Numbered from the stretch's first letter, positions 18,692 through 27,784 are shown. The stretch is 64,000 nucleotides of DNA from Bacteroidia bacterium (GCA_030425505.1 JAUIAB010000001.1:248001-312000); one strand, 5' to 3'. The notes: a model not told the origin generated them from the sequence alone. Made by a program: numbers and translations.

Positions 18692-19279
18692 ATGATAGCA
18701 GAAAAAGAAACACAAATGCTTCAAACTAAAAGTATCGATGATCAAATACTAGAGAAAATAGAAAATCGAGAAACTGAGCGTTTGGGTTTTCATATGCTAG
18801 TGCAGGAGTATCAAAAAAGAGTTTATTGGCACATCCGTAAAATGGTAATTGATCATGATGATGCTGACGATCTCACACAAGAAACATTCATAAAAGTATG
18901 GAAAAAAATAAAGGGTTTTAAAAACCAGTCAAAGCTATACACATGGATCTACAAAATAGCCACAAATACTTGTTTGAGCTTTTTAGAAAAAAAGAAAAAA
19001 CGTTTTTTGTTGCCCATAAAGGATGTACATAAAGAACTAACAAGCAAAGTAAATGCTCTTGATCTTAATGAAGGGGAGGAAATACAAAGAAAGCTGCAAA
19101 GAGCAGTAATAAAGCTCCCTAATAAACAGAAGTTGGTTTTTAATATGAAATACTATGATGAGATGAAGTATGAAGAAATTTCTGAAATTTTAGATACTTC
19201 CGTAGGTTCACTTAAAGCAACCTACCATCATGCTGTAAAGAAAATAGAAGAAGAATTAAAAAGATATATAATAGAATAA
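18692..19279 (+). CDS. ECF-type RNA polymerase sigma factor
   Basis: 195 aa. Region 2 (LVQEYQKRVYWHIRKMVIDHDDADDLTQETFIKVWKK split around residues 35-75) and region 4 (KLVFNMKYYDEMKYEEISEILDTSVGSLKATYHHAVKKIEEEL, split around 145-190) are both present, with no region 1 or 3, as in ECF factors. The first ATG is used; another at codon 9 is possible. Followed by a single-pass membrane protein and a Spy-like periplasmic protein, the arrangement of an envelope-stress module. Target promoters are unknown. Confidence 0.92.
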   Translation: MIAEKETQMLQTKSIDDQILEKIENRETERLGFHMLVQEYQKRVYWHIRKMVIDHDDADDLTQETFIKVWKKIKGFKNQSKLYTWIYKIATNTCLSFLEKKKKRFLLPIKDVHKELTSKVNALDLNEGEEIQRKLQRAVIKLPNKQKLVFNMKYYDEMKYEEISEILDTSVGSLKATYHHAVKKIEEELKRYIIE

Positions 19280-19281
19280 AA

Positions 19282-19376
19282 TGAAACAGACCATGTCTGA
19301 TTTAAAATTGAGGTACACATGAAGCAATGATTAAGATGTGTGCTAAACAAAAAGGCAGGTCATAAATTTTAAACAA
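19282..19376 (+). promoter_or_regulatory. Leader element, copy A, before the anti-sigma-like gene
   Basis: A 95-bp segment filling the gap between sigma and anti-sigma-like genes and ending at the ATG. It matches 34271-34365 (before trxB) at roughly four of five positions, with nearly all differences transitions. Contains CAGAC-cat-GTCTG (hairpin) and GTACACAT...ATGTGTGC (8-bp stem with one wobble). The conserved end is AAATTTTAAACA just before the start codon. Function unknown; a structured mRNA leader or a mobile regulatory repeat. Confidence 0.55.
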
Positions 19377-19802
19377 ATGAAACTATCAGACATACCAAAG
19401 AAAAATATTTTCAGCACGTCAGATGCATACTTTGAAAAGTTAAGCTCTGACATAATGAAAAAAACAGAAGAAAAAGAGATTCTGACCAAAACACAGTGGT
19501 TCAGACAGCCTGTTTTTCAACTTGCAAGCACATTTGTTTTTTTGCTTTTCGTTGGAGTTGCACTATACCTAAGCCAGCAAAAGAGTGAAAATACGATAAG
19601 CGAAGCAGATAAAATACTTGTAAATATTGAAGAAGAGGAAATTAATGAGTACCTCTATTATTCCAACCTGGAAACAAACGAAATAATAGAGTTATTAGTA
19701 GAAAACAACTCAGAGATTACTCCTTCTGAACAATATTTCTCTGTTGAAGAGCAATGGCTCGAAGTCAACACCGACTTGCAAGATGTCGAATTATATTTTT
19801 AA
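19377..19802 (+). CDS. Single-pass membrane protein, probable anti-sigma factor
   Basis: 141 aa. About 45 N-terminal cytosolic residues (DIPKKNIFSTSDAYFEKLSSDIMKKT split over the start), one hydrophobic helix near 48-67 (FQLASTFVFLLFVGVALYLS), and an acidic extracytoplasmic tail. This matches the layout of anti-sigma factors that hold ECF sigmas at the inner membrane, and the FxTSDAYFEKL opening is common in such Bacteroidota proteins. Assignment rests on position (directly after the ECF gene) and topology; no zinc-type HxxxCxxC motif is present. Confidence 0.7.
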   Translation: MKLSDIPKKNIFSTSDAYFEKLSSDIMKKTEEKEILTKTQWFRQPVFQLASTFVFLLFVGVALYLSQQKSENTISEADKILVNIEEEEINEYLYYSNLETNEIIELLVENNSEITPSEQYFSVEEQWLEVNTDLQDVELYF

Positions 19803-19821
19803 ACTTTAAACACTGAAAATC

Positions 19822-20298
19822 ATGAAAACAACAATTTTAAAATCATTAGTCGTATTAAGTATCATTTTTGTACAAGTAGTCGCTCAAGCTCAGCCGGAAG
19901 ATAGAGTAAGAGTACATGAAAAACTGGTAGACTACAAAAGAACCTTTTTAACAGAGCATTTAGCGTTAACTGAAAAAGACTCAGTCAAGTTCTGGCCAAT
20001 CTATGATGAGTTTGAAAAAGAAAGGCTTGAAATCAGAAAGGAACTAATGTCTTTGACTAAAGGCATGGCAGCCAAAAGCGATGACCAATTAGAAAAAGAT
20101 ATTGCGAAAAGCTTTTCTTTGAAAGAAGATGAAATAGCTTTAGAAAAAAAGTATCATCAAAAGTTTCAAAAAGTGCTAACCATCCGACAAATCGCTGCAC
20201 TTTACCAAGCGGAACATAAAATGAAAAGGAAACTAATAGAGAAAATTGGTAAGGGACATATAAGACACGATAAAAAAATGAAACACAAAAGGTTTTAA
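19822..20298 (+). CDS. Spy/CpxP-like periplasmic stress protein
   Basis: 158 aa. Signal peptide (MKTTILKSLVVLSIIFVQVVAQA). The mature protein is entirely helical and charged (RVRVHEKLVDYKRTFLTEHL, FWPIYDEFEKERLEIRKEL, FQKVLTIRQIAALYQAEHKMKRKL), with a basic His/Lys tail. The pattern of helix, FWPIYDEF and LTIRQIAALYQAE is seen in Spy/CpxP-type chaperone or sensor proteins of Bacteroidota. Last gene of the ECF module, 19 bp after the anti-sigma-like gene; a strong terminator follows. Likely to be induced by the sigma factor and to buffer envelope misfolding; inferred. Confidence 0.72.
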   Translation: MKTTILKSLVVLSIIFVQVVAQAQPEDRVRVHEKLVDYKRTFLTEHLALTEKDSVKFWPIYDEFEKERLEIRKELMSLTKGMAAKSDDQLEKDIAKSFSLKEDEIALEKKYHQKFQKVLTIRQIAALYQAEHKMKRKLIEKIGKGHIRHDKKMKHKRF

Positions 20299-20309
20299 AT
20301 ACATAGTCA

Positions 20310-20347
20310 AAAGGCAATGAACAATAAAAACATTGCCTTTTTTTATT
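20310..20347 (+). terminator. Rho-independent terminator after the Spy-like gene
   Basis: Perfect 10-bp stem AAAGGCAATG (20310-20319)/CATTGCCTTT (20331-20340), 11-base loop, run of T. It may serve both strands, since manA ends at 20351 on the minus strand. Confidence 0.85.
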
Positions 20348-20350
20348 CTA

Positions 20351-21313
20351 TTATAAAGTTATTTCTAAAAAAACTGCTTTTACTTCACTCTCAAAGTTGA
20401 CTCTATTTACGTCTGCAGAAATTAGAAGGGTTTCTCCTTTATAAAGAGTAGTAGAGGAATTTTTACTATCTAGCTTTACTTCTCCTTCAATGCATAATAT
20501 TACCACAAAAGAATTCGTGTCTTGATAGTTTACACACAGTTTTTCTGTAAGTTGAAACTTTCTAACTCTGAAATACTGGTTCTCTACTAGAATATTGTTT
20601 TCACCATTAGCTTTTTCATTAGGAGCTGTTTTATTGAAGTTTAAACTTTCAATAGCGTCTTCAATATGGAGATCTCTTAGTTTACCATTTACATCAGTTC
20701 TGCTATAATCATAAACCCGATAGGTAATATCTGAGGGTTGTTGTACTTCAGCTAACAATACACCTTTTCCAATGGCGTGTATAGTGCCAGCTGGTACAAA
20801 AAAATAATCTCCAGAGTTGACATAAACTTTATTAAGCAGCTCTTCAACTCTATTTTCTAAGATAGCTTTTCTAAAACTATCTTCTTTTATATCTTCTCTA
20901 AAGCCATAATAGATAAACCCCTCTTTTTCGGAGTCAAGTATATACCAAAACTCATTTTTCCCATTTTTATATCCTTTTTTTCTAGCAACTGCATCGTCAG
21001 GGTGTACTTGAAGAGAGAGAGTTTCCTGCGCATCAATAAACTTGATAAGCAATGGGAATTCACTACCAAGAGAAGGAGTGGCTTTTTTTCCTAAAAGCCT
21101 GCTTCCATAAAGCTGAATTAGAGCATCAAACGTTTTTCCTTTCTCATTTCCTTCACTACACACCGAAAGCATGTTTTTTAGACCAGAAACCTCCCATGAC
21201 TCTCCAACTTTTACTTCTTTGGGAAGGTCTTTATGTAATTCTGTTTGTAACTTTCTCCCCCCCCAAATTTTTTCTACATATTGAGGTTTAAACTTAAAAA
21301 AAGGTGTTTTCAT
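20351..21313 (-). CDS. manA: Mannose-6-phosphate isomerase, class I
   Basis: Zinc enzyme converting mannose-6-phosphate and fructose-6-phosphate. 320 aa, the short bacterial form. Seen: KPQYVEKIWGGRKL at the N-terminus, LSLQVHPDD (metal-binding Gln/His) followed by NEFWYIL with its Glu, and GTIHAIGKGVLLAEVQQPSDITYRVYDY with the second His and active-site Arg region. Starts 2 bp after the rpe stop, so both are co-transcribed, a sensible pairing of sugar-phosphate enzymes. Confidence 0.95.
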   Translation of the reverse strand: MKTPFFKFKPQYVEKIWGGRKLQTELHKDLPKEVKVGESWEVSGLKNMLSVCSEGNEKGKTFDALIQLYGSRLLGKKATPSLGSEFPLLIKFIDAQETLSLQVHPDDAVARKKGYKNGKNEFWYILDSEKEGFIYYGFREDIKEDSFRKAILENRVEELLNKVYVNSGDYFFVPAGTIHAIGKGVLLAEVQQPSDITYRVYDYSRTDVNGKLRDLHIEDAIESLNFNKTAPNEKANGENNILVENQYFRVRKFQLTEKLCVNYQDTNSFVVILCIEGEVKLDSKNSSTTLYKGETLLISADVNRVNFESEVKAVFLEITL

Positions 21314-21315
21314 AG

Positions 21316-21972
21316 CTAAAAACTCATTAGCGATTGAACTGCTTTATTTCTATCAGGATGATTGAAAATATAGCTACCAGATACTAAAACATTAGCACCT
21401 GCATTTATCAGTTTTCTTGCATTTTTATCATCTACTCCACCATCTACTTCAATATCATAACTTAGGTTTTTAGCAGTTCTCATTTTACTAAGCCTTTCAA
21501 TTTTATTGTATGAGTTTTCAATGAATTTTTGTCCTCCAAAACCTGGGTTTACCGTCATAATATTTACAAAGTCTAATTCATCCAATACTTCTTCGATCAT
21601 TGCTAAAGGAGTATGCGGATTTATAGAAACGCCCACTTTACAACCAAAGCTTTTTATGAGCTGTAGAGTTCTATGTAAATGGTTACAAGCTTCTACATGA
21701 ACAGAGATCCAACCTGCACCAGCCTCAGCAAAATCTTCAATATATAGATCTGGATTACTGATCATTAAATGCACATCCAGCGGCTTTTTTGCATACTTTT
21801 TAATTGCTTTGCATACAGGTATTCCAATAGTAATATTTGGAACAAAGTGACCATCCATCACATCAAGATGAAACAGTCCAGCATCACTTTCATTAATAAA
21901 TTCTATGTCTGGTTTTAAATCAGCAAAATCAGCTGAAAGCAATGATGGTGCTACTATTATTTTTTTATTCAT
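21316..21972 (-). CDS. rpe: Ribulose-phosphate 3-epimerase
   Basis: Interconverts ribulose-5-P and xylulose-5-P in the pentose phosphate pathway. 218-aa TIM barrel. Seen: APSLLSADFADL at the start, HLDVMDGHFVPNITIG (metal His and catalytic Asp), DVHLMISNP, MTVNPGFGGQKFI and DGGVDDKNA (second catalytic Asp), VSGSYIF phosphate-binding end. Complete and intact; first gene of the rpe-manA pair. Confidence 0.96.
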   Translation of the reverse strand: MNKKIIVAPSLLSADFADLKPDIEFINESDAGLFHLDVMDGHFVPNITIGIPVCKAIKKYAKKPLDVHLMISNPDLYIEDFAEAGAGWISVHVEACNHLHRTLQLIKSFGCKVGVSINPHTPLAMIEEVLDELDFVNIMTVNPGFGGQKFIENSYNKIERLSKMRTAKNLSYDIEVDGGVDDKNARKLINAGANVLVSGSYIFNHPDRNKAVQSLMSF

Positions 21973-22033
21973 TTCTAAAAATAAACAATCTCTATTCTGT
22001 AAAGTTGAATAATTATTATCAAAACTTGCTTCG

Positions 22034-22483
22034 TTGAAACTAAAGATTACTACAAGAGTATCTCTGGACTACAAAAAAGTGTGGAAAAACTTTAATGAAA
22101 GTTTATTCAAAAAACTTAACCTGCCTTTTCCAAAACTCAAGATTAAATCTTTCGGAGATATGAAAGAACTAGGTACTCTTGTGAGCTTGGAGCTTGACTT
22201 TTTTCTTTTCAAGCAATCTTGGGTAAGCAAAATAGTAAGTTATTCGGAGTCAGACGATAGGTATGAGTTTATAGATATTGGAGTAAAGCTCCCCTTCTTT
22301 ATTAGAAAATGGCACCATAAACATGTTATTTTAGGAAGTCACAATCAAACTAAAATAGTTGACGAAATTTCTTACAGTACTGGTTTTGTAATTACAGATA
22401 TACTTCTCTACCCTTCCTTTTTATTTCTCTTCTTGTATAGAAAGCCTATTTACAAAAAGTGGTTTAGTAAAAATAAAGCTTAA
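22034..22483 (+). CDS. SRPBCC-fold ligand-binding protein
   Basis: 149 aa, no signal or membrane segment. The pattern of N-terminal strand, LPFPKLKIKSFGDMKELGTLV, then alternating beta strands and a long C-terminal helix (TGFVITDILLYPSFLFLFLYRKPIYKKWF) matches the START/SRPBCC helix-grip fold that binds hydrophobic ligands. Ligand unknown. The start is TTG at 22034; the next ATG (codon 43) would remove the first strands. Overlaps the tail of the next, convergent gene by 4 bp. Confidence 0.65.
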   Translation: MKLKITTRVSLDYKKVWKNFNESLFKKLNLPFPKLKIKSFGDMKELGTLVSLELDFFLFKQSWVSKIVSYSESDDRYEFIDIGVKLPFFIRKWHHKHVILGSHNQTKIVDEISYSTGFVITDILLYPSFLFLFLYRKPIYKKWFSKNKA

Positions 22484-24000
22484 TATTGAGTCTCTGTGAG
22501 CAGTTTATTAAGCCCTAAGCTTTCAATATGCTTAGAAAACTTCTCCAGATTAAGTTTAGGAGCCGATCTGATTCTATCTTTTCTTCCTTCTTCATCCTTT
22601 TCTCCTGGCTCTATTTGCCTAAATCGTGTAGGTCTTGAGTTAGGATACAAACCAATATCTACCATATAAGCACTGTATCTTTTGCCATCACTTGGTGCAG
22701 AACTGGTATTGGAATTAACTATATGCAATAATCGCAAATCAATAAGCTCTTTTATTGCCTGATCAATTTGTGAGTATTTAACCATGTCAGAATTAGAAAC
22801 TAAGAATGAGTTTGTTCTTTTCTTTTCTACTATTTCTTCACGGATATATTGCAAGTAGTTTTCTAATATCTCTTTTTCTTCTGCTGAGTCTGTCTTAAAT
22901 GCTTCCAGTTTATTGGATAAATTTTCAATAGCCACCTCAATCACATCAGGTTTTGTAATAGATTTTTTTCCCTCAATGAGCTTATTTCCCAGGCGAATAA
23001 AAAGGGATAGAAAGTCTCTGGGAACCCCACCTGATGCCAAACAGAGTAATTTTGAAGCATTTGTTGTGAGTAGCTTTTTGCTATCATCTGAAACGTTTAC
23101 CTTTTTCTTAACATGATTTAATAAATCTCGGGTAAATTGAACTAACGCATCAAAGTTTTCTAAGCTGTAATCCAATGTTAATGCCTGTGCATCATGACCT
23201 AGCTCTATCCCAATATATGTTTCGTTTTGAAGGTATAATGAACTTCTGTGTTTTATTGTCGCAATTTTCAAATACAAGTTGGTATTCTTAGAAAGGCGAT
23301 GAAAGAAATCTGCGAAATAAGGTTGATCATTTCTTTTGACGAAATAGAAATCATCTAATATCAGAAAGAAAGGTTTTTCCAAAAACGAAGAACACCTATT
23401 AATCAGATCTTTAAGTTCCGTCAACTCATTTTTTAATGTATTTAGCTTGTCAAACCGAATGGATTTAGAAACCTCTACTTCTTCCATCAACTCCGCACCT
23501 ATTGAAGCTGAGTTTTGCATAAACTTAGCCTCTGATTTTCCATCTATTTTACTTCCTTGCTTGGTTCGAATGGCCTCTTCGTAGGTATCGGGTCTTTTGA
23601 GCTGTTTATCTAATTTTTTGATAATAGAGCTTATTTCTTTTTTTAATAACGTTGATTTTTTGATGCGCCCTAAAGCTAACCAGGATCTACTTTTTCCGAT
23701 CTCATCATTTAACTGAGAAAGAAAAGACTTTAAGACTTGTATGATCGAATTAGGAAAGCTTATGTCTTTAAAGTCTTCTAAATTAGTTTTGAAACATAAT
23801 ACCTCCTCATTTCTTTCTTTAATTGATTTCAGAAGCAATGATTTTCCTGATCCCCTTCTACCGAAAATAACCTGATTTTGCTTACTATCCAGCCTTGAAA
23901 TATGACCTCTAGGGTCTATATACTCAATAGTTGTCTGGTCTGTTACCCGTATATTTTCTTCAATATATTTTAGTACTGCATTAAGATCTTTATCACTCAT
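22480..24000 (-). CDS. P-loop ATPase, ORC/STAND-like, function unknown
   Basis: 506 aa. Seen: an N-terminal P-loop FGRRGSGKSLLLKSIKE (about residue 45-60), a coiled charged insertion (about 130-190), Walker B-like FFLILDDFYFV (about 208-218), a sensor-like LASGGVPRDFLSLFIRLGNKL (about 320-345), and a C-terminal winged-helix-like region (SNSDMVKYSQIDQAIKELIDLRLLHIV). This order resembles Cdc6/ORC-type AAA+ or STAND ATPases. No target-recognition domain, transmembrane segment or nuclease is visible, so its process (DNA handling, defence or signalling) is open. Monocistronic. Confidence 0.7.
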   Translation of the reverse strand: MSDKDLNAVLKYIEENIRVTDQTTIEYIDPRGHISRLDSKQNQVIFGRRGSGKSLLLKSIKERNEEVLCFKTNLEDFKDISFPNSIIQVLKSFLSQLNDEIGKSRSWLALGRIKKSTLLKKEISSIIKKLDKQLKRPDTYEEAIRTKQGSKIDGKSEAKFMQNSASIGAELMEEVEVSKSIRFDKLNTLKNELTELKDLINRCSSFLEKPFFLILDDFYFVKRNDQPYFADFFHRLSKNTNLYLKIATIKHRSSLYLQNETYIGIELGHDAQALTLDYSLENFDALVQFTRDLLNHVKKKVNVSDDSKKLLTTNASKLLCLASGGVPRDFLSLFIRLGNKLIEGKKSITKPDVIEVAIENLSNKLEAFKTDSAEEKEILENYLQYIREEIVEKKRTNSFLVSNSDMVKYSQIDQAIKELIDLRLLHIVNSNTSSAPSDGKRYSAYMVDIGLYPNSRPTRFRQIEPGEKDEEGRKDRIRSAPKLNLEKFSKHIESLGLNKLLTETQY

Positions 24001-24166
24001 TTGGAAATTAACAACATAGGAAATTTTGTATTAGTAAGACTAATAGAATAAGATCTATAGTCAAAAAGGATATATAAGTTAACAACTTTTTTAGAATCAT
24101 TCCAATTTTCAGAAATTAATAAAACACTAAAAACCAACTTTTATCTTTGAAGGAAATAACTTCTAA

Positions 24167-24760
24167 ATGATTGATTGGCTAATAGAATTAGATAAATCCA
24201 TTTTCCTTTTTTTTAATGGCCTTCATACAGGCTGGTGGGATCAGGTAATGTGGGTAATTACAAAAAAATATACCTGGATTCCTTTTTACCTATTCATTGT
24301 CGGTTTTATATTTTATAGATACAAAGGGCATGCTTTTTTTGTTCTTTTAGGCATTGGTCTTACCATTCTTCTGGCTGACCAAATTTCTTCAGGGTTATTT
24401 AAACCTTTTTTTCAACGATTACGACCTTCTCATGAACCTAGCCTACAAGGTTTAGTGCATCTTTTCCAAGAAAGTAATGGTAATTATTATTTGGGAGGAA
24501 AGTATGGGTTTGTATCTTCCCATGCAGCTAACACTTTTGGACTAGCAAGCTTCCTGCATCTACTTCTTCGAAAAGACTTTAAGTGGACATATATTTTTTT
24601 CATTTGGGCTGCAATAGTTTCTTACAGTAGAATAGCTCTTGGTGTACATTATCCTGGAGATATTTTTTTTGGCGCCTTACTAGGTATTTTATGTGGTGCG
24701 TTTTCTTGTTTTGCTTATATGTATTTAGTTCTTCGATTTGGTAAGAAAACCTTATTTTAA
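24167..24760 (+). CDS. PAP2-family membrane phosphatase
   Basis: 197 aa with five or six hydrophobic helices. Contains the three PAP2/acid-phosphatase motifs: KPFFQRLRP (motif 1), SSHAANTFG (motif 2 with catalytic His) and SRIALGVHYPGDIFFG (motif 3). Likely dephosphorylates undecaprenyl pyrophosphate, phosphatidic acid or phosphatidylglycerol phosphate on the outer face of the inner membrane; the exact lipid is not decidable. A -7 box TATCTTTG is at 24142-24149, 17 bp before the ATG. The threonine aldolase gene follows after 17 bp. Confidence 0.9.
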   Translation: MIDWLIELDKSIFLFFNGLHTGWWDQVMWVITKKYTWIPFYLFIVGFIFYRYKGHAFFVLLGIGLTILLADQISSGLFKPFFQRLRPSHEPSLQGLVHLFQESNGNYYLGGKYGFVSSHAANTFGLASFLHLLLRKDFKWTYIFFIWAAIVSYSRIALGVHYPGDIFFGALLGILCGAFSCFAYMYLVLRFGKKTLF

Positions 24761-24777
24761 GTATAAAACTGTATTCA

Positions 24778-25797
24778 ATGATCAACTTTGCAAGTGATAA
24801 CTGTTCTGGAGTTCACCCACAAATTTTAGAGGCTTTAGAAGAAGCAAATCATAATGCTGCAATAGCTTATGGTGATGATATATACACAGAAAAAGCTATT
24901 AAGAAGTTTAAGCCCATTTTTGGAGATAACATTGAGGTGTATTTTGTGTACAATGGAACTGCAGCTAATACTTTGGCTATTAGTGGAATAACTAACTCCT
25001 ATCATGCAATTGCATGTGCTGAAACATCTCACTTAAACGAAGATGAATGCGGAGCGCCAGAAAAGTTTAGTGGGTGCAAGTTGATTACACTTCCGTCGAA
25101 AGATGGTAAAATTACTATAGATCAAATTGAAAAATACTTGTTTGATTTAGATTTTGAGCATCGCTCTCAGCTAAAAGTGATTTCTATTACTCAACCTACA
25201 GAGTTTGGCGTTTTATATAGCAATGAAGAAGTAAAAACACTAGCTGATTTTGTTCACAAAAACAAGCTTTACCTCCATATGGATGGTGCTAGAATTGCCA
25301 ATGCGGCGGCAGCTCTTCAGCAAGACTTCAAATCTATTACGAGAGATCTTGGTGTTGATGTACTATCTTTTGGTGCTACCAAAAATGGACTAATGTTTGG
25401 AGAAGCAGTTGTCTTTTTTAACCCTAATTTATGTCCGCACTTTAAGTATGTTAGAAAACAGGGCATGCAGCTCCACTCTAAAATGAGATATATCTCTGCA
25501 CAGTTTGACGCTTATTTGACAAATGATCTTTGGCTCAAAAATGCTCAAAAAGCAAATGACATGACTAGACTGTTTCACTCAAAAATCAAAGATATTTCTC
25601 AGTTAAGTGTTACTCAAAAAGTAGATGCGAATGCTATTTTCGCCACACTTCCTAAAAAAATAATTGAAAAACTACAGGAGGAGTTTCTGTTTTATTTATG
25701 GAATCCTTTGATGGATGAGGTGCGGTGGATGACCTCCTTCAACACTACCAAAGAAGAGGTAAGTCTATTCTATGAAAGAATTAAAACTTCTGTGTAA
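24778..25797 (+). CDS. Low-specificity L-threonine aldolase-like PLP enzyme
   Basis: 339 aa, beta-eliminating lyase family (fold type I). Seen: FASDNCSGVHPQILEAL opening, YGDDIYTEKAIKKF, HMDGARIANAAAAL (Asp-Arg pair near PLP), and DVLSFGATKNGLMFGEAVVF with the Schiff-base Lys. Cleaves threonine or allo-threonine to glycine and acetaldehyde in typical members. No signal peptide. Close behind the PAP2 gene (17 bp), possibly one transcript without functional link. Confidence 0.9.
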   Translation: MINFASDNCSGVHPQILEALEEANHNAAIAYGDDIYTEKAIKKFKPIFGDNIEVYFVYNGTAANTLAISGITNSYHAIACAETSHLNEDECGAPEKFSGCKLITLPSKDGKITIDQIEKYLFDLDFEHRSQLKVISITQPTEFGVLYSNEEVKTLADFVHKNKLYLHMDGARIANAAAALQQDFKSITRDLGVDVLSFGATKNGLMFGEAVVFFNPNLCPHFKYVRKQGMQLHSKMRYISAQFDAYLTNDLWLKNAQKANDMTRLFHSKIKDISQLSVTQKVDANAIFATLPKKIIEKLQEEFLFYLWNPLMDEVRWMTSFNTTKEEVSLFYERIKTSV

Positions 25798-25821
25798 TAG
25801 CTGATTATAACTTACGTTCAT

Positions 25822-25852
25822 TTTGAGAAAAATGTAGTCTACTCTAACTTTG
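25822..25852 (+). promoter_or_regulatory. Bacteroidota consensus promoter
   Basis: -33 TTTG (25822-25825), 19-bp spacer, -7 TAACTTTG (25845-25852), a perfect fit to the consensus. It drives the lipid A deacylase-like gene whose GTG start lies 35 bp downstream. Confidence 0.75.
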
Positions 25853-25887
25853 TACAAAGAAAATAACAACCTACGAGATAGTTTGAA

Positions 25888-26988
25888 GTGGTTTCGCTGA
25901 GGAAAATAATATTATTCGCAAGCATTTGCTTTTTACTGACTATTAATGCTTTAAGCCAAAAAACGCATTCTTATTGGCTGAATTATAGGCATGGCTATCT
26001 CTTAGAGCACTTTGATGCAGATGAGCAATTAAGCCAATTGACCCCTTTTGGTTTAGAATTCTCTTATCTAAAACATTTAAATGGAACTGAAACATGGCAT
26101 CAGCTTTATGGTTTTCCAGAGGTAGGGTTTTCTTTATACTGGTTTAATTTAGATCAGCCTGAAATTCTCGGAAATAGTTTTGGAGCAACAATCACTCTAC
26201 AAAGCTATATTTTAAGAAAAAAGAGAACCCAAATTAGCTTTAAAATAGCTCCAGGCATTCAAGTTGGTACAAAAAAATATCACAAAGAAACCAACCCTCT
26301 GAACCTCTATTACAGTACTTTTCTAAGCACTGTAATGGAAGCCAATTTGATCTATCATTACATTCTTTCTGAAAAAACTAAAATCAACTTTGGTTTATCT
26401 GCCACTCATGCTTCTAACGGAGCGATAATGCTACCCAATAAGGGTTTAAACACTTTTTCTATAACAGCAGGGCTTGCCTTTACTACAGGTAGCTACTTGG
26501 ATAATTCTTTTATGAAGAATCCATCACCGTATGATTATCAAAAAAGCTGGCAGTTTGACGTAGAAAGCTCTATAGCAACCAAAAGAGCCAACTACGACGA
26601 CCTGGATAATGATATTGCCCTTACCTTTTCTACTTATGCTAACAAAAGAGTAAGCCGTAGAAGTGCTTTGTTTCTAGCCTGTGATGTATTCTATAATAAG
26701 TCTGTTAGAGATATGGTTGATAAAGAAAATCCAAACCTATATAGGGTCGGGCTTTCTTTTGGACATGAGCTGATAGTAAGTAATGTATCCTTAATAACAG
26801 AGCTTGGTGTTTATATTTTCAGACCAGAAAAAATAGACAAACCAATTTATCAAAAATATGCACTTCGCTATTATTTAACTCCTAACATCTTTGGTCTTTG
26901 GAGGCTAAAAACACACTTAGGAAAGGCCGATACCATGGAATTAGGATTGGGGTTTAGAGTTCTTGGAGCAAAAAAACACTCTCGCTAA
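25888..26988 (+). CDS. Acyloxyacyl hydrolase / PagL-like lipid A 3-O-deacylase
   Basis: 366 aa, GTG start. Signal peptide (to about residue 23, ...NALSQ), then an outer-membrane beta-barrel pattern of alternating aromatic strands. FGLSATHASNGAIMLPNKGLN contains the catalytic His-x-Ser-Asn signature of the PagL family. Members remove a 3-O acyl chain from lipid A at the outer-membrane outer leaflet. About twice the length of Pseudomonas PagL, as usual for the Bacteroidota branch with extra strands on both sides. Own promoter at 25822-25852. Substrate is inferred from family. Confidence 0.82.
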   Translation: MVSLRKIILFASICFLLTINALSQKTHSYWLNYRHGYLLEHFDADEQLSQLTPFGLEFSYLKHLNGTETWHQLYGFPEVGFSLYWFNLDQPEILGNSFGATITLQSYILRKKRTQISFKIAPGIQVGTKKYHKETNPLNLYYSTFLSTVMEANLIYHYILSEKTKINFGLSATHASNGAIMLPNKGLNTFSITAGLAFTTGSYLDNSFMKNPSPYDYQKSWQFDVESSIATKRANYDDLDNDIALTFSTYANKRVSRRSALFLACDVFYNKSVRDMVDKENPNLYRVGLSFGHELIVSNVSLITELGVYIFRPEKIDKPIYQKYALRYYLTPNIFGLWRLKTHLGKADTMELGLGFRVLGAKKHSR

Positions 26989-26989
26989 C

Positions 26990-27775
26990 TCAAAAACCCT
27001 CCAAACCAAGTCCAAAAAGGGCAAAATCATACTTTACAGGATCATTTGTATCAAACCTTCTAAGGTTTTTAGTAAGCTCTAATGCTGCTAACCAGTCCGT
27101 TTGTTTTCTTTTTAACAGACCTAAATTCCTAGCAACTCTTTCGACATGCACGTCTAATGGACAAACTAATTGTTCTGGTTTTATCTTTTCCCAAATTCCA
27201 AAATCTACACCTGAACTATCCTTTCGAACCATCCAACGCAAAAACATATTAAGCCTTTTGCAAGCAGATTTTTTTGAGGGAGAAGCTATATGCTTTCGAG
27301 TTCTTTTAGGCACAATATCCGTCCATGAAAAAAAGGAATTATAGAAGTTTACTAAGCCCAATTCAATTGTATCTGCATTTGCAACCTTAACGGAGAAAAG
27401 GTCTTCCAAAGTGTCTGCTTTAGTATAATAATTTTTGAAAAAAGAAAGGAAGAAAAGGGTATCTGTTGCATTGAATGTTCTGTGCTTAAAATTCAAAAAC
27501 CTCTTTAGGTCAGACTCTTGGTGGTTCATGATAAAGTCGTGAGGAACCCCATCCATATAACTGACAAGTTCTTTGCATTTGTTTATGATTGTTTTTCTCT
27601 GTCCCCAAGCTAGTAGAGATGCCCAAAGCCCCATTATTTCAATATCCTGCTTCTTAGTAAACTTGTGTGGAATACATATAGGGTCGCTGTCCACGAAATC
27701 TACCACATTATACTCTTCATATTTCTGCTCAAGCAAATCCTTTATTTGAGGCTTTGAAATAGTTTTATAGTTCAT
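26990..27775 (-). CDS. TIGR02757 family protein (DUF2400)
   Basis: 261 aa. Matches the TIGR02757/DUF2400 family common in Bacteroidota by its ordered blocks DSDPICIPHKF, EIMGLWASLLAWGQRKTIINKC, HDFIMNHQ, RTFNATDTLFFL, RLNMFLRWMVRKD, and PLDVHVERVARNLGLL followed by the C-terminal DPVKYDFALFGLG. The fold has been related to HhH-GPD-type DNA glycosylases, which suggests nucleic acid interaction, but the activity is uncharacterised. Soluble, no signal peptide. 9 bp from the DUF1460 gene, same strand. Confidence 0.88.
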   Translation of the reverse strand: MNYKTISKPQIKDLLEQKYEEYNVVDFVDSDPICIPHKFTKKQDIEIMGLWASLLAWGQRKTIINKCKELVSYMDGVPHDFIMNHQESDLKRFLNFKHRTFNATDTLFFLSFFKNYYTKADTLEDLFSVKVANADTIELGLVNFYNSFFSWTDIVPKRTRKHIASPSKKSACKRLNMFLRWMVRKDSSGVDFGIWEKIKPEQLVCPLDVHVERVARNLGLLKRKQTDWLAALELTKNLRRFDTNDPVKYDFALFGLGLEGF

Positions 27776-27784
27776 GAAGAAATA

